The notes under the pieces are model-generated. The model made no database searches. It was not told where the DNA came from and worked only from the letters and a program-made list of their open reading frames with translations. Of a stretch of 49,188 nucleotides of DNA, positions 18,227-26,450 are shown one piece after another (the stretch's first letter is position 1; each line of letters begins with the position of its first letter). This DNA is from Nocardia niwae NBRC 108934 = DSM 45340 (GTDB taxonomy: Bacteria; Actinomycetota; Actinomycetes; Mycobacteriales; Mycobacteriaceae): assembly GCF_001613465.1 (NCBI RefSeq), contig NZ_BDCK01000053.1:1-49188 (forward strand), given 5' to 3'. A program made the position numbers and the translations under genes.

Positions 18227-18988
18227 TCACCCCTGCGCGCCGAGGACCCGTCCCGACTCGAAGGCGGCCGCGCTGGCGGGCAGCACACCGGGGCGTCCGC
18301 TGTTCAGCACCCGGACCTCGCCGTTGCCCGTGCTCGGGCGGCCCAGCGCCTCGATGCGCCGAATGGTCTGCGCGGCAACGGCTTGCGCGCTGTCGAACAG
18401 CCGGACACCGTTCGGCAACGCGGCCACGATCGCATCGGTCACCAGGGGGTAGTGGGTGCAGCCGAGCACCACGCCTTCCACATCCGGCGGCGTGCGCTCC
18501 GCAGCGCTGGCGATCGCTTCGTGGGCGGCTGCCAGATCGCCGCGGTCGATCGCGTCCGCCAATCCGTGGCACGCCACGCCCACCACGTCGGCCTCCCCGC
18601 CGAATTTCGCGATCAGATCGGCCTGATACCGGCTCGCCGTGGTCGCGGCGGTGGCCCAGACCGCCACCGATCGGCAGACGGCCGCAGCGGGCTTGATGGC
18701 GGGCACGGTGCCGATCACCGGCACGTCGGGCCCGACGTCGGCGCGCACGTGCTCCAGCGCCGTGACGCTGGCGGTGTTGCACGGCAGGACGATCACCTCG
18801 GCGCCCGACCGGAGCGAGGTCCGCGCGGCGTCCACCACACGCTCGACCACCCAGTCCTCCGGCTTCGGCCCCCACGGCGCGCCCTCCGGGTCGAGCTGCA
18901 GCAGCAGATCCACATCGGGCCGCAACTTGCGCAACCAAGCGGAGGTGGGCAGCAACCCCAGACCCGAGTCGATGAGCGCGACGATCAC
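18227..18988 (-). CDS. Aspartate/glutamate racemase family protein (MurI-like)
   Basis: 253 residues of the cofactor-independent glutamate racemase fold. The two catalytic cysteines are in place: VLPCNTASVTALEH and VLGCTHYPLVTDA. The N-terminal ALIDSGLGLL matches the MurI substrate-binding motif DSGxGG, except that the second conserved Gly is Leu. MurI makes D-glutamate for peptidoglycan, but this gene is not beside murI's usual partners, and the changed N-terminal loop suggests a paralogue with another substrate or role. The start is GTG 18988, overlapping by GTGA the stop of a possible 66-residue upstream frame; no good ribosome binding site is visible. Confidence 0.8.
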   Translation of the reverse strand: MIVALIDSGLGLLPTSAWLRKLRPDVDLLLQLDPEGAPWGPKPEDWVVERVVDAARTSLRSGAEVIVLPCNTASVTALEHVRADVGPDVPVIGTVPAIKPAAAVCRSVAVWATAATTASRYQADLIAKFGGEADVVGVACHGLADAIDRGDLAAAHEAIASAAERTPPDVEGVVLGCTHYPLVTDAIVAALPNGVRLFDSAQAVAAQTIRRIEALGRPSTGNGEVRVLNSGRPGVLPASAAAFESGRVLGAQG

Positions 18989-19291
18989 CGCACCACCGTA
19001 TTACAGCCGCATGACACCCCCCGCATGCGTGCGCGCCCCGGCGCACGTTCCGCAACAGCCGCGGGCACGCCTCCGGCGGGGTTATCCGCCGCACTGCCGC
19101 AGGCACCGGACGGGAGCGCCTGCGCCCCGATGCGGGCGAGCACCCGCAGGCGATTCATCACGACGCCGCGCGTCGCATCGGTCACGGCCGGTCGACCGAG
19201 TCAAGGCACGCCGGTCGGCGCAGCGGCGAGAATGCCAAGAGTACGGCCCATCCACACCGGTACACGCTGCGCGCGGGGCCCTGGGGCGAGC
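18989..19291. other. Intergenic region, no gene recognised
   Basis: About 300 bp between two minus-strand genes. A 66-residue minus-strand frame (18985-19185) ends in a GTGA overlap with the racemase gene but has no recognisable domain and an ordinary codon pattern of open GC-rich noise. I saw no RNA gene or strong hairpin. Confidence 0.4.
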
Positions 19292-20488
19292 TCAGCTGGG
19301 CGCGAGCAACTCCGTCACCGGAGCGCTCGCGGCGATCTTGGCGCGCGCCTTCATCACCTGGGCGGTCATGCCCGCGCCGACGACGCCGGTGAGAGTGCCG
19401 CCCTGGGAGTAGTAGGCGAGGAATTTGCGGCCGTCGGCGGAGGCGATGTGCACCTCGTCGGCCGCCCCCGGCGTACCGAGAGCCTGGATCTTGACGTCGT
19501 ACTGGTCGCTCCAGAAGTACGGGACGCGCGCGGCCGTGGGCGGTTGCGCCCCCAGCAGCGCGCAGGCGACCAATTTGGCCTGCTCCCCCGCGTTGGTCCA
19601 ATGCTCTACCCGCTTGCGCGAACCGGTCTCGTGCAGCCAGGCCGCCACGTCGCCGACCGCCCACACGCCCGCGGCGGAGGTTCGTCCCACCTCGTCGGCG
19701 AGCACGCCGCCACCGGCCGACGGTTCGGCCAGCGCGATTCCGGAATCGCTCAGCCATTCGGTCACCGGCCGCGAGCCGACCCCGATCACGACGAGATCGG
19801 CGGCCACCTCGATGCCGTCGGACAGGCGCGCACCGCGCACTCGTCCGGAGTCGTCACCGAGGAGAGTGTCCACGCCGACGCCGCAGCGCAGATCCACCCC
19901 TTCCGCACGGTGCATCCGCGCGACCAATTCGCCCACTTCCGTGCCGAGCACCGAGGCCAGCGGGGTCGCCTGCGGTTCGACCAAGACGACGTCCACGCCC
20001 CGCGCCCGGAAACTCGCGGCGAGTTCGCACCCGATGAAGCCCGCGCCGACGACGAGCGCCGTCCCCGCGCCGCTCAGATCGGCACGCAGGGCGACGGCGT
20101 CGGCATGGCCGCGCAACACGTGCACACCGCTCAGCTCGGGCAGTCCGGGCAGGCGGCGCGGGCGCAGGCCGGTGGCGATGATCAGCTGGTCGTAGTCCAG
20201 CGCCGTGCCGTCGGCGAGGCGCAGGCGGCGGGCGTCGGTGTCCACCCCGACCGCTTCGGTGCTCAATCGCAGATCGATCTGCTTCTCGGCGTAGAACTCG
20301 CTCGGACGCAACGTCGTGTCGTCGGTTTCGCCGCGCACGAATTGCTTGGACAGCGGCGGCCGGTCGTACGGCAACCGCGACTCGTCACCGAGGAGCACGA
20401 GTTCACCGGCATAACCCGCGCGGCGCAATTCCTCCGCGGTGCGCAGGCCGGCGAGGCCGGCTCCGACGATCACGATCGGCGCGGTCAT
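19292..20488 (-). CDS. FAD-dependent NAD(P)H:ferredoxin/rubredoxin reductase
   Basis: 398-residue flavoprotein of the rhodocoxin/putidaredoxin reductase family, which feeds electrons to ferredoxins of cytochrome P450 or Rieske oxygenases. Motifs in order: FAD-binding IVIVGAGLAGLRTAEELRR at the N-terminus, LPYDRPPLSKQFV near residue 47, IIATGLRPRRLPG, NAD-binding VVGAGFIGCELAASFRARG, and WAVGDVAAW. A Reductase_C domain follows, with HWTNAGEQ, YFWSDQYDVKIQALG and YYSQGGTLTGVVGAG. ATG 20488 has AAGGGA nine bases upstream and replaces an unsupported longer frame. No ferredoxin or P450 gene lies beside it, so its partner is elsewhere. A Crp-like site is 93 bp upstream. Confidence 0.88.
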   Translation of the reverse strand: MTAPIVIVGAGLAGLRTAEELRRAGYAGELVLLGDESRLPYDRPPLSKQFVRGETDDTTLRPSEFYAEKQIDLRLSTEAVGVDTDARRLRLADGTALDYDQLIIATGLRPRRLPGLPELSGVHVLRGHADAVALRADLSGAGTALVVGAGFIGCELAASFRARGVDVVLVEPQATPLASVLGTEVGELVARMHRAEGVDLRCGVGVDTLLGDDSGRVRGARLSDGIEVAADLVVIGVGSRPVTEWLSDSGIALAEPSAGGGVLADEVGRTSAAGVWAVGDVAAWLHETGSRKRVEHWTNAGEQAKLVACALLGAQPPTAARVPYFWSDQYDVKIQALGTPGAADEVHIASADGRKFLAYYSQGGTLTGVVGAGMTAQVMKARAKIAASAPVTELLAPS

Positions 20489-20580
20489 GCGGCCATCCCT
20501 TCTTTGGAACCCGGCGGCCGGCTCCGTGGAACCGGCGGCGCGACGAAAGCCCACCCTAACCTCCGCTTGGTTCATTCCTC

Positions 20581-20596
20581 TGTGACGACCATCACG
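20581..20596. promoter_or_regulatory. Possible Crp (cAMP receptor protein) site
   Basis: TGTGACGACCATCACG matches nine of ten positions of TGTGA-N6-TCACA; only the last base differs. It lies between the divergent ferredoxin-reductase-like gene and the SPW/TetR pair. One or two such matches per window are expected by chance, so only the placement in a divergent regulatory region supports it. Confidence 0.4.
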
Positions 20597-20622
20597 CGCG
20601 GTCAGTGGGGCAACTGCCGCGC
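20596..20622. other. Hairpin in divergent intergenic region
   Basis: GCGCGG-T-CAGT (20596-20606) pairs with ACTGCCGCGC (20613-20622) over 10 bp with one bulged T and a 6-nt loop. On the plus strand a T-rich stretch follows. No plus-strand gene ends here, so it may fold in the leader of the minus-strand reductase mRNA instead of ending a transcript. Confidence 0.4.
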
Positions 20623-20640
20623 AATCGTTTTCGTTCCGAT

Positions 20641-20670
20641 ATTGATCGGGCGGTCAATCAGAGTTATACC
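20641..20670 (+). promoter_or_regulatory. Promoter with overlapping inverted repeat (likely TetR operator)
   Basis: TTGATC (20642-20647) and TATACC (20665-20670) are spaced 17 bp, a plausible -35/-10 pair for the SPW/TetR genes that start at 20706. The -35 lies inside ATTGATCGGGCGGTCAAT (20641-20658), whose ends ATTGA/TCAAT form an inverted repeat. This fits autoregulation by the TetR protein encoded two genes downstream, which is inference. Confidence 0.5.
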
Positions 20671-20705
20671 GAGGTCAGCAACACTCACCGCCTGAGGAGG
20701 TACCC

Positions 20706-21062
20706 ATGTTCACCGAGAGCCGCGCGCAGGATTTCCTCGCTGTCGTGCTCGGAGCCTTCGCCGCGTTGTCCCCCCTCTGGGTGGACACCAACGACAACGC
20801 CATGTGGTCGCTGATCGTGCTCGGCGTGCTCATCGCCCTCACCGGTCTGGCCCAGATGGCCCGCCCCGAGATGGCAGCGGCCGACTACGCCATGGGCCTG
20901 TTGGGCGTCCTGCTGTTCCTGTCCCCGTGGGTCATGGACTTCACGGAGTACCGCAGCGCATCCTGGACCGCATGGGTAGTCGGGGTGGTGACGGCGGTGG
21001 TCGCGGTGGCGGCGCTGCCGACCGTGTCGGGACGTCTGCACGACATGGCTCCGCACCACTGA
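20706..21062 (+). CDS. SPW repeat-containing membrane protein
   Basis: 118-residue integral membrane protein of the SPW family. Two copies of the SPW motif are visible: AALSPLWVDTNDNAMW near residue 19 and LFLSPWVMDFTEYRSASW near residue 71. Four hydrophobic helices are likely (LAVVLGAFAALS, SLIVLGVLIALTGLA, AMGLLGVLLFLS, AWVVGVVTAVVAVAAL). No catalytic residues are seen and the family's function is not known. GAGGAGG is six bases before the ATG. The stop overlaps the next start by one base (TGATG), so expression is coupled to the TetR gene. Confidence 0.88.
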   Translation: MFTESRAQDFLAVVLGAFAALSPLWVDTNDNAMWSLIVLGVLIALTGLAQMARPEMAAADYAMGLLGVLLFLSPWVMDFTEYRSASWTAWVVGVVTAVVAVAALPTVSGRLHDMAPHH

Positions 21063-21691
21063 TGCAGATTCCGAGAACCCGCCGCGCCGGGCGACGCCGG
21101 AGCGCGAAAGCCGACGGCGACGCCCGGCAGCTCATCCTCGACGCCGCGGAGAAACTCTTCGCGGCACAGGGATACGACGCCACCGCGACGGCGGCCATCG
21201 CCGCCGCGGCAGGCGTCCCCAAAGGACTCGTCTTCTACTACTTCCCGACCAAGGAAGCGATCCTGTCCGCCCTGATGTCCGAGCGGGTGCCCACACAGCC
21301 GATCGATGACATCGGCACGGTGGTGGCGCCGGGCGACCCGGCGACGAGCCTGGTCAACCTCGATGCCGCGTTGAACCTGCGCGACCACCACTCGTCGGTG
21401 CTGCGGGTGATCCTGTGGCGGGAGGCCGACACCCACCCCGACGTGCGACGGCAACTGCGCCGCCTGCGCGATCAAATGCTGGAGGTGACCGCGAAGGTGC
21501 TGCAGGCGAGCGCCCCGGGCCCGGTCCGCCCAGGGACCCTGCGCGCATGCGCCGCCGCCTGGGTCTCGGCCATGTTCGCCATCGCCAGCACCGACCGGCT
21601 GCACGCGCTCGACGGAGTGCCCCTGCCCACCGCCGACGAAGTGCTCAACGTAGCCCAGGTCGTCGCGGCCGGGATGACCCAGATGGGCTGA
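21062..21691 (+). CDS. TetR/AcrR-family transcriptional regulator
   Basis: 209 residues. The DNA-binding domain is canonical: LILDAAEKLFAAQGYDATAT, AIAAAAGVPKGLVFYYFPTK, EAILSALM. A basic N-terminal arm (TRRAGRRRSAKADGD) precedes it. The C-terminal ligand domain is helical and carries no signature I can name. ATG 21062 overlaps the stop of the SPW gene. The pair probably forms one transcript from the promoter at 20641-20670, and the inverted repeat there is the best candidate operator. Confidence 0.85.
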   Translation: MQIPRTRRAGRRRSAKADGDARQLILDAAEKLFAAQGYDATATAAIAAAAGVPKGLVFYYFPTKEAILSALMSERVPTQPIDDIGTVVAPGDPATSLVNLDAALNLRDHHSSVLRVILWREADTHPDVRRQLRRLRDQMLEVTAKVLQASAPGPVRPGTLRACAAAWVSAMFAIASTDRLHALDGVPLPTADEVLNVAQVVAAGMTQMG

Positions 21692-21764
21692 CCCCTGAAG
21701 TTGTCCACAGCCCCGGGGTTATTCACATTCGCTGCGCGGCCGGGTGTTTCGGGGGCGCCGGTCG

Positions 21765-22733
21765 ATGACGATCGTCGGTATGGAACCACCGCAACTGATC
21801 TCCCGCCGGCAAGCGCTGGCCTCCGGACTGTCCGACAAGGCGTTGCACCGGCTGTGCCGCACCGGGCAATGGCAGCGGCTGCGCGCCGGGCATTACCTCA
21901 ACGCGCCCGGTTCCGCGCTCGGCCCCACCGGCCGGCATCTGCTGATGACGCTGGCCACCGCGGAATCCACATCCGACTCGGCGATCACGAGCCACTGTTC
22001 GGCGGCGGTGCTGCACGGGATGACCACCTGGGGCATTCCGCTCGACCGCGTCCATCTGACCAGGAATCGGATCAACGGCGGGCGGCTGAGCAGGCGGGTC
22101 GTGGTCCATTCGGCCCAGGTGGAACCGGACGAGGTCACCCTGGTCGACGACATCCGGGCGACCACCCCGGCGCGGACGGTGCTCGACATCGCCCGCTCGG
22201 AAGGGTTCGACCAATCGGTCGCCCTCGGGGACTCCGCTCTGCGCCAGGGCTTGACCACCACGACGGAATTGCGGGAACACCTCCGCCGGGCCCGGCACCG
22301 GCCCGGATGCCGCCGAGCCGCTCTCGTCCTGGATTTCCTGGATGGCCGCAGTGCGAACGCCGGCGCATCGCGCAGCCGGATCCTCCTGCACCGAGCCGGT
22401 TTTCCAGTGCCACAAGTGCAAGCACGCGTCTTCTCCGACGACGGGATCTGCGTCGGCCGCGTCGATTTCCTGCTCCCCGAACTCGGCGTGATCGGCGTAT
22501 TCGACGAGACGATCGACGGGCGAGCCGCATCGCGCGCACCGCTGCCCCCCGGAAAGCCGGTCGGGGCGGCGAAGGAGCGCGACGAGCGGCTCCGCGCCCT
22601 CGGCTGGGCGGTCGTCCGCTGGACCGGGGACGACCTCGCCGCACCCGCCCGCCTGGTCGCACGGCTGCACGCGGCCGTCCGCGCCGCAGCCGACCACCGC
22701 TGCGGCTACTGGACCCCTACGCGCAAACCATGA
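21765..22733 (+). CDS. AbiEi-type antitoxin-domain protein with degenerate DUF559-like C-terminus
   Basis: About 322 residues. The N-terminal part (SRRQALASGLSDKALHRLCR, then WQRLRAGHYL) is the winged-helix domain found in AbiEi-like and many orphan actinobacterial proteins. The middle has TLVDDIRATTPARTVLDIAR, typical of the same family. The C-terminus (RVDFLLPELGVIGVFDE, then LRALGWAVVRWTGDDL) resembles the Vsr/DUF559 nuclease fold, but the usual EFDG motif reads VFDE, so nuclease activity is doubtful. No AbiEii toxin gene is adjacent. The start is unsure: ATG 21765 has GGGGG nine bases upstream, ATG 21780 is an alternative. Gene function is unknown. Confidence 0.7.
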   Translation: MTIVGMEPPQLISRRQALASGLSDKALHRLCRTGQWQRLRAGHYLNAPGSALGPTGRHLLMTLATAESTSDSAITSHCSAAVLHGMTTWGIPLDRVHLTRNRINGGRLSRRVVVHSAQVEPDEVTLVDDIRATTPARTVLDIARSEGFDQSVALGDSALRQGLTTTTELREHLRRARHRPGCRRAALVLDFLDGRSANAGASRSRILLHRAGFPVPQVQARVFSDDGICVGRVDFLLPELGVIGVFDETIDGRAASRAPLPPGKPVGAAKERDERLRALGWAVVRWTGDDLAAPARLVARLHAAVRAAADHRCGYWTPTRKP

Positions 22734-22922
22734 CCCGCCTGCCTACCGGTCCGGCGATCGCGAAGGGCCGTCCCGAAAGCCGATGCCGGCCAGATTTTCC
22801 GGCCGCTCCACAGCTCCGCGCGATCGAAGCGCGTCATGGGCCGCACAGCTGTGCTCGAGCCCACCGTGGCCGCTTTTGCGCCGCGACTCCGGACGCGGAA
22901 AGGCGCGGAGCATACTGGCCCG

Positions 22923-24188
22923 GTGAGTCACGAACCCTCCGCGCGTCCAGGCGGGACGCGGCCGTTCCCGCTCGACCCCAAGCCCATTCACGTCTCCGAC
23001 GAGGTGCTCGTCGACCTGCGGCAACGACTGGAACTGACGCGCTGGCCGGTCGACGCGGGCAACGCGGACTGGTCCTACGGTGTGTCGCGCGACTATCTGC
23101 AGGAGCTGGTCGAGTACTGGCGCACCGACTACGACTGGCGGGCGGCCGAGGCCGCGCTCAACGCCTACTCGCATTACTTCGTCGAGATCGACGGTGTGCC
23201 GGTGCATTTCCTGCGGAAGCCGGGTGTCGGGCCCGACCCGACGCCACTGATCCTCACCCATGGCTGGCCCTGGACGTTCTGGCATTGGGCCAAGGTGATC
23301 GATCCGCTGGCCGACCCGGCCGCGTTCGGCGGCGACCCCGCCGACGCATTCGATGTGATCGTCCCGTCCTTCCCCGGGTTCGGGTTCTCCGCACCGCTGC
23401 CCAACCCGGATATGAACTTCTGGAAGGTCGCCGATCTCTGGCACGTCCTCATGACCGAGACCCTCGGTCATGCGAAGTACGCCGCGGCGGGCTGCGACGT
23501 CGGCGCCCTGGTCACCGGACAGCTCGGGCACAAGTACGCCGACGAGCTGTACGGCATCCACATCGGCTCCGGCCAGAAGCTCACGCTGTTCAACGGCGAC
23601 CGGGGCTGGGACATCACCGGTGGCACACCCATCCCGGACGACATACCCGCCGACGTATACGCCCGGCTCATCGAAATGGAACGACGTTTCGCCGTCCACT
23701 TGGCCGTGCACGTGCTCGAACCGAGCACCCTCGCCTATGGACTGTCCGACTCACCCGCCGGGCTGCTCGCCTGGATCCTGCAACGCTGGGTGCGCTGGAG
23801 CGACAACGGCGGCGACATCGAGTCCGTCTTCGGCAAGGACGACCTGCTCACCCACGCGATGATCTTCTGGGTCACGAACTCCATCGGCACTTCGATCCGC
23901 ACCTACGCCAACAACAACCGCTACCCATGGACGCCGTCGCACGACCGGCAGCCCCCGATCGAGGCCCCCACCGGCATTTCCCTCGTCGGGTACGAGAATC
24001 CGCCCGGCGTCAGCACCGACCGCCGGGTGCAGGCATTCCTCGACAGCGATCGCGGCGATTGGTATAACCACGTCAATCTCACCGTCCACGATCGCGGCGG
24101 CCACTTCATCCCGTGGGAGATACCGGTCGAGTGGGTGGACGATCTGCGCCGCACCTTCCGTGGACGCACCCCGGCCACTGCCGGGTGA
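22923..24188 (+). CDS. Epoxide hydrolase (alpha/beta hydrolase with EHN domain)
   Basis: 421 residues of the family that opens epoxides to diols through an Asp ester intermediate. The EHN N-terminal domain reads VLVDLRQRLELTRWPVDAG, WSYGVSRDYLQELVEYWR and YDWRAAEAALNAYSHYFVEI. The core shows the oxyanion-hole HGWPWTFW, FPGFGFSAPLP, the nucleophile Asp in AAAGCDVGALVTGQLGHKY, and the catalytic His in HDRGGHFIPWE. The usual nucleophile elbow is GGDWG, so GCDVG is a mild variant. The GTG 22923 start is chosen because homology begins soon after; no strong ribosome binding site is visible. The neighbours give no pathway. The substrate is unknown. Confidence 0.87.
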   Translation: MSHEPSARPGGTRPFPLDPKPIHVSDEVLVDLRQRLELTRWPVDAGNADWSYGVSRDYLQELVEYWRTDYDWRAAEAALNAYSHYFVEIDGVPVHFLRKPGVGPDPTPLILTHGWPWTFWHWAKVIDPLADPAAFGGDPADAFDVIVPSFPGFGFSAPLPNPDMNFWKVADLWHVLMTETLGHAKYAAAGCDVGALVTGQLGHKYADELYGIHIGSGQKLTLFNGDRGWDITGGTPIPDDIPADVYARLIEMERRFAVHLAVHVLEPSTLAYGLSDSPAGLLAWILQRWVRWSDNGGDIESVFGKDDLLTHAMIFWVTNSIGTSIRTYANNNRYPWTPSHDRQPPIEAPTGISLVGYENPPGVSTDRRVQAFLDSDRGDWYNHVNLTVHDRGGHFIPWEIPVEWVDDLRRTFRGRTPATAG

Positions 24189-24376
24189 GGAGTAGGCAAA
24201 CGGATCCCGCTCCGCACCGAAACGCGAGCGTGGGCGAACGCACCGGCGGTGATCCGAGCAGGTCGCGGGGCTGGGCGTCGGCGGTACGGTATCGGAATCG
24301 ACATGGGACGGGCGAAGGTATGTGAACTGCCCCAATGGAAGCCGACCGGCCGGATCCGGCCCGTAAGGTACCGATC

Positions 24377-25387
24377 ATGGTGCCCACCGATAGGTCCGAG
24401 TTGGTGCGATCGGTCGTCGAGTCCTACCTGCTCGCCGGAGCGCGCCGGTATAACCGCACCGAGGTCGCCGAGCAGTCCGGGACGACGACGACGCTCACGC
24501 GGCGCTTGTGGACGGCGCTGGGTTTTCCGTCGAGCATCGGTGACGACGCGATCGACTATGCCGAGGCCGACGTCACGGCGGTGCGCAACTTCGAGCGATT
24601 GACCGTGTTGGCCTCGGCCGACACCAAGCAGCAGTCGGCGACCGCGCGCACGCTCGGTCAGGGCATGGCGCGCCTGGCGGAATGGCAGGTCGACCTTGTG
24701 CTGGCGGAGATCGAGGAGCGAATCGCGCGGGCCGATCCGGGCGCCGACCCCGAGGAGACGGTGCGCACAGCCACCGAGGGCGCCATCGCCACCCTGGAGG
24801 AGCTGAACACCTATGCGTGGCGGCGGCATCTCGCCGCGGCGGTGTCGCGCTCGCTCGACCCGGGGACGAGCGCGGGTGAGTCGGTGCGCGAACTGGCCGT
24901 CGGTTTCGCCGACATGGTCGGCTACACCAGGCTCACCAGGCATCTGCATCCCGACGAGCTGTCCATGCTGCTGGAGGCGTTCGAGTCCACCACCACCGCC
25001 GCGATCACCGAGAACGGCGGATGGGTGATCAAGAACGTGGGCGATGAGGTCATGTTCGCCACGGAGACCGCCACCGAGGCCGCGCACATCGCGCTGGCCA
25101 TCCAGGAGTCCACCATGATGGTGGGTGGTACCCCCGACCTGCGCGTCGCCCTGGCCTACGGCCTGGTCTTGCAACGCTTCGGGGACCTGTACGGCTCGGT
25201 CGTGAACATCGCCTCCCGGCTCACCGGCGTCGCGCGGCCGGGCACCGTCATGATCGATGACCACGCCGCCGCCGCGCTGGAGGGCGATCCGGCCTTCGCC
25301 ATCAAGCATCTGCGCAGCGTGCGCGTGCGCGGTTTCAACCGCCTGCGTCCGCATCTGCTGCGCCGCAACGGCAGGAACGGCAGGTAG
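24377..25387 (+). CDS. Class III adenylyl cyclase with Rv1264-type regulatory domain
   Basis: 336-residue cytosolic enzyme making cAMP from ATP. Residues 1-160 resemble the pH-sensing regulatory domain of Mtb Rv1264 (RYNRTEVAEQSGTTTTLTRR, LWTALGFP, then a long helical segment). The catalytic domain follows with every class III residue in place: metal-binding D179 (GFADMVGY) and D223 (VGDEVMF), adenine-selecting K219 (WVIKNVGDE) and D270 (FGDLYGSVVN), and transition-state N277 and R281 (VVNIASRL). ATG 24377 has AAGGT nine bases upstream. A CpdA-like phosphodiesterase 2.3 kb downstream could be its counterpart. Not cotranscribed with recognisable partners apart from possibly rluA-like, 48 bp downstream. 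Confidence 0.9.
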   Translation: MVPTDRSELVRSVVESYLLAGARRYNRTEVAEQSGTTTTLTRRLWTALGFPSSIGDDAIDYAEADVTAVRNFERLTVLASADTKQQSATARTLGQGMARLAEWQVDLVLAEIEERIARADPGADPEETVRTATEGAIATLEELNTYAWRRHLAAAVSRSLDPGTSAGESVRELAVGFADMVGYTRLTRHLHPDELSMLLEAFESTTTAAITENGGWVIKNVGDEVMFATETATEAAHIALAIQESTMMVGGTPDLRVALAYGLVLQRFGDLYGSVVNIASRLTGVARPGTVMIDDHAAAALEGDPAFAIKHLRSVRVRGFNRLRPHLLRRNGRNGR

Positions 25388-25435
25388 CCGACACCGCCTG
25401 CCGCCCGCCGACGACGGCGGCCCTAGGCTCGTCCG

Positions 25436-26203
25436 GTGGATACGGACTGGTCACAGTTGCGCGCGCGTTGCCTCGTCGAGGAGGACGCGGCGATTCTGGC
25501 CCTGCACAAACCCGCCGGGATCTCGGTCACCGGTGAGCGCCACGACACCGATCTCGTCGAGCTGGCGGCCGCCGCAGGGGAAACGCTGTACCCGGTGCAC
25601 CGGATCGACAAGGTGACCTCCGGCTTGATCCTGTTCGCGAAGGAACTGCCCGCCCACGGCGAGCTGACCAGGCAGTTCAACAAGCAGACGGCCGACAAGG
25701 CGTACCTGGCCGTCGTCGCCGCCACCGGGCTGCCCGATACCGGCGTGTTCGATCTGCCGCTCAGCGTAGGACGCAAGAACCGGGTGCGGATCGCGGCGCC
25801 ACGAGAGAGCATCCGGCACGAGGGAGGCCGCTGGTTCGTCGACGACGCCGACCTGCTGTCCGCCAAGAACTACCCGTCGATCACCCGGTTCGTCACGGTG
25901 CTGCGCGGCCCCGCGCACACCGTGCTCGGGCTGCGCCCGGTCACCGGCCGTCGCCACCAGATTCGCGTCCACCTGGCCTGGACGGGCCATCCGATCGTGG
26001 GCGATCCCTTGTTCGACCGCTCCGGCGCCGAGCCGCGGACCTACCTGCACTCCTGGCGGCTGGGCCTGACCGCATCGTGGCGCACCCCACCGGAACTGAC
26101 GCTGACCGCCGAACCGGACACCGATTTCTGGCGCCCGCTGGACGCACCCGCCGACCCGGCCGCCCTCCAGCGCGCCGCCGACGCGCTACGGACCCTCGGC
26201 TAG
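25436..26203 (+). CDS. RluA-family RNA pseudouridine synthase
   Basis: 255 residues. Isomerises uridine to pseudouridine in rRNA or tRNA. The catalytic Asp is in VHRIDKVTSGLILFAK (canonical HRLDxxTSG), and the other family motifs are ALHKPAGISVT, KAYLAVVA, and LRPVTGRRHQIRVHLAWTGH followed by PIVGDPLF. There is no N-terminal S4 domain, so it is of the short RluA/TruC/RluE-like kind; the exact RNA target cannot be read. The start is GTG 25436, 48 bp after the cyclase stop. A hairpin 24 bp beyond the stop probably ends the transcript. Confidence 0.88.
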   Translation: MDTDWSQLRARCLVEEDAAILALHKPAGISVTGERHDTDLVELAAAAGETLYPVHRIDKVTSGLILFAKELPAHGELTRQFNKQTADKAYLAVVAATGLPDTGVFDLPLSVGRKNRVRIAAPRESIRHEGGRWFVDDADLLSAKNYPSITRFVTVLRGPAHTVLGLRPVTGRRHQIRVHLAWTGHPIVGDPLFDRSGAEPRTYLHSWRLGLTASWRTPPELTLTAEPDTDFWRPLDAPADPAALQRAADALRTLG

Positions 26204-26226
26204 CCGGCGTTCCCACCGCACCCGGG

Positions 26227-26249
26227 TCGGCTCCGCACCGGAGAGCCGA
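26227..26249. terminator. Hairpin between convergent genes
   Basis: TCGGCTC (26227-26233) and GAGCCGA (26243-26249) pair perfectly with a 9-nt loop that can pair further. It lies 24 bp past the pseudouridine synthase stop. The rest of the 250-bp gap, up to the convergent gene at 26451, shows nothing recognisable. Confidence 0.5.
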
Positions 26250-26450
26250 GTCGGTGCGCTGAAGGCGTCGGCCGCGCCGGGGTGGCCTCGGCTGTGCACG
26301 ACCGGCTCCAACGCGATGTCCGCGTCCGGAACGGCGAGAGCACAGCCCTGATGCTCGAGAAACATCGCCTCGCGATTCGTCCACAATCATCCCCAGCCGG
26401 ATCGCCCGAGTGCATGGCCGGTACCGGCAGCCGGTCGGAGGGATGCGTGG

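Noticed and set aside
18985..19185. 66-residue frame overlapping the racemase start by GTGA
   Set aside because: No recognisable domain or ribosome binding site; the overlap alone is weak evidence in GC-rich DNA where long open frames are common.
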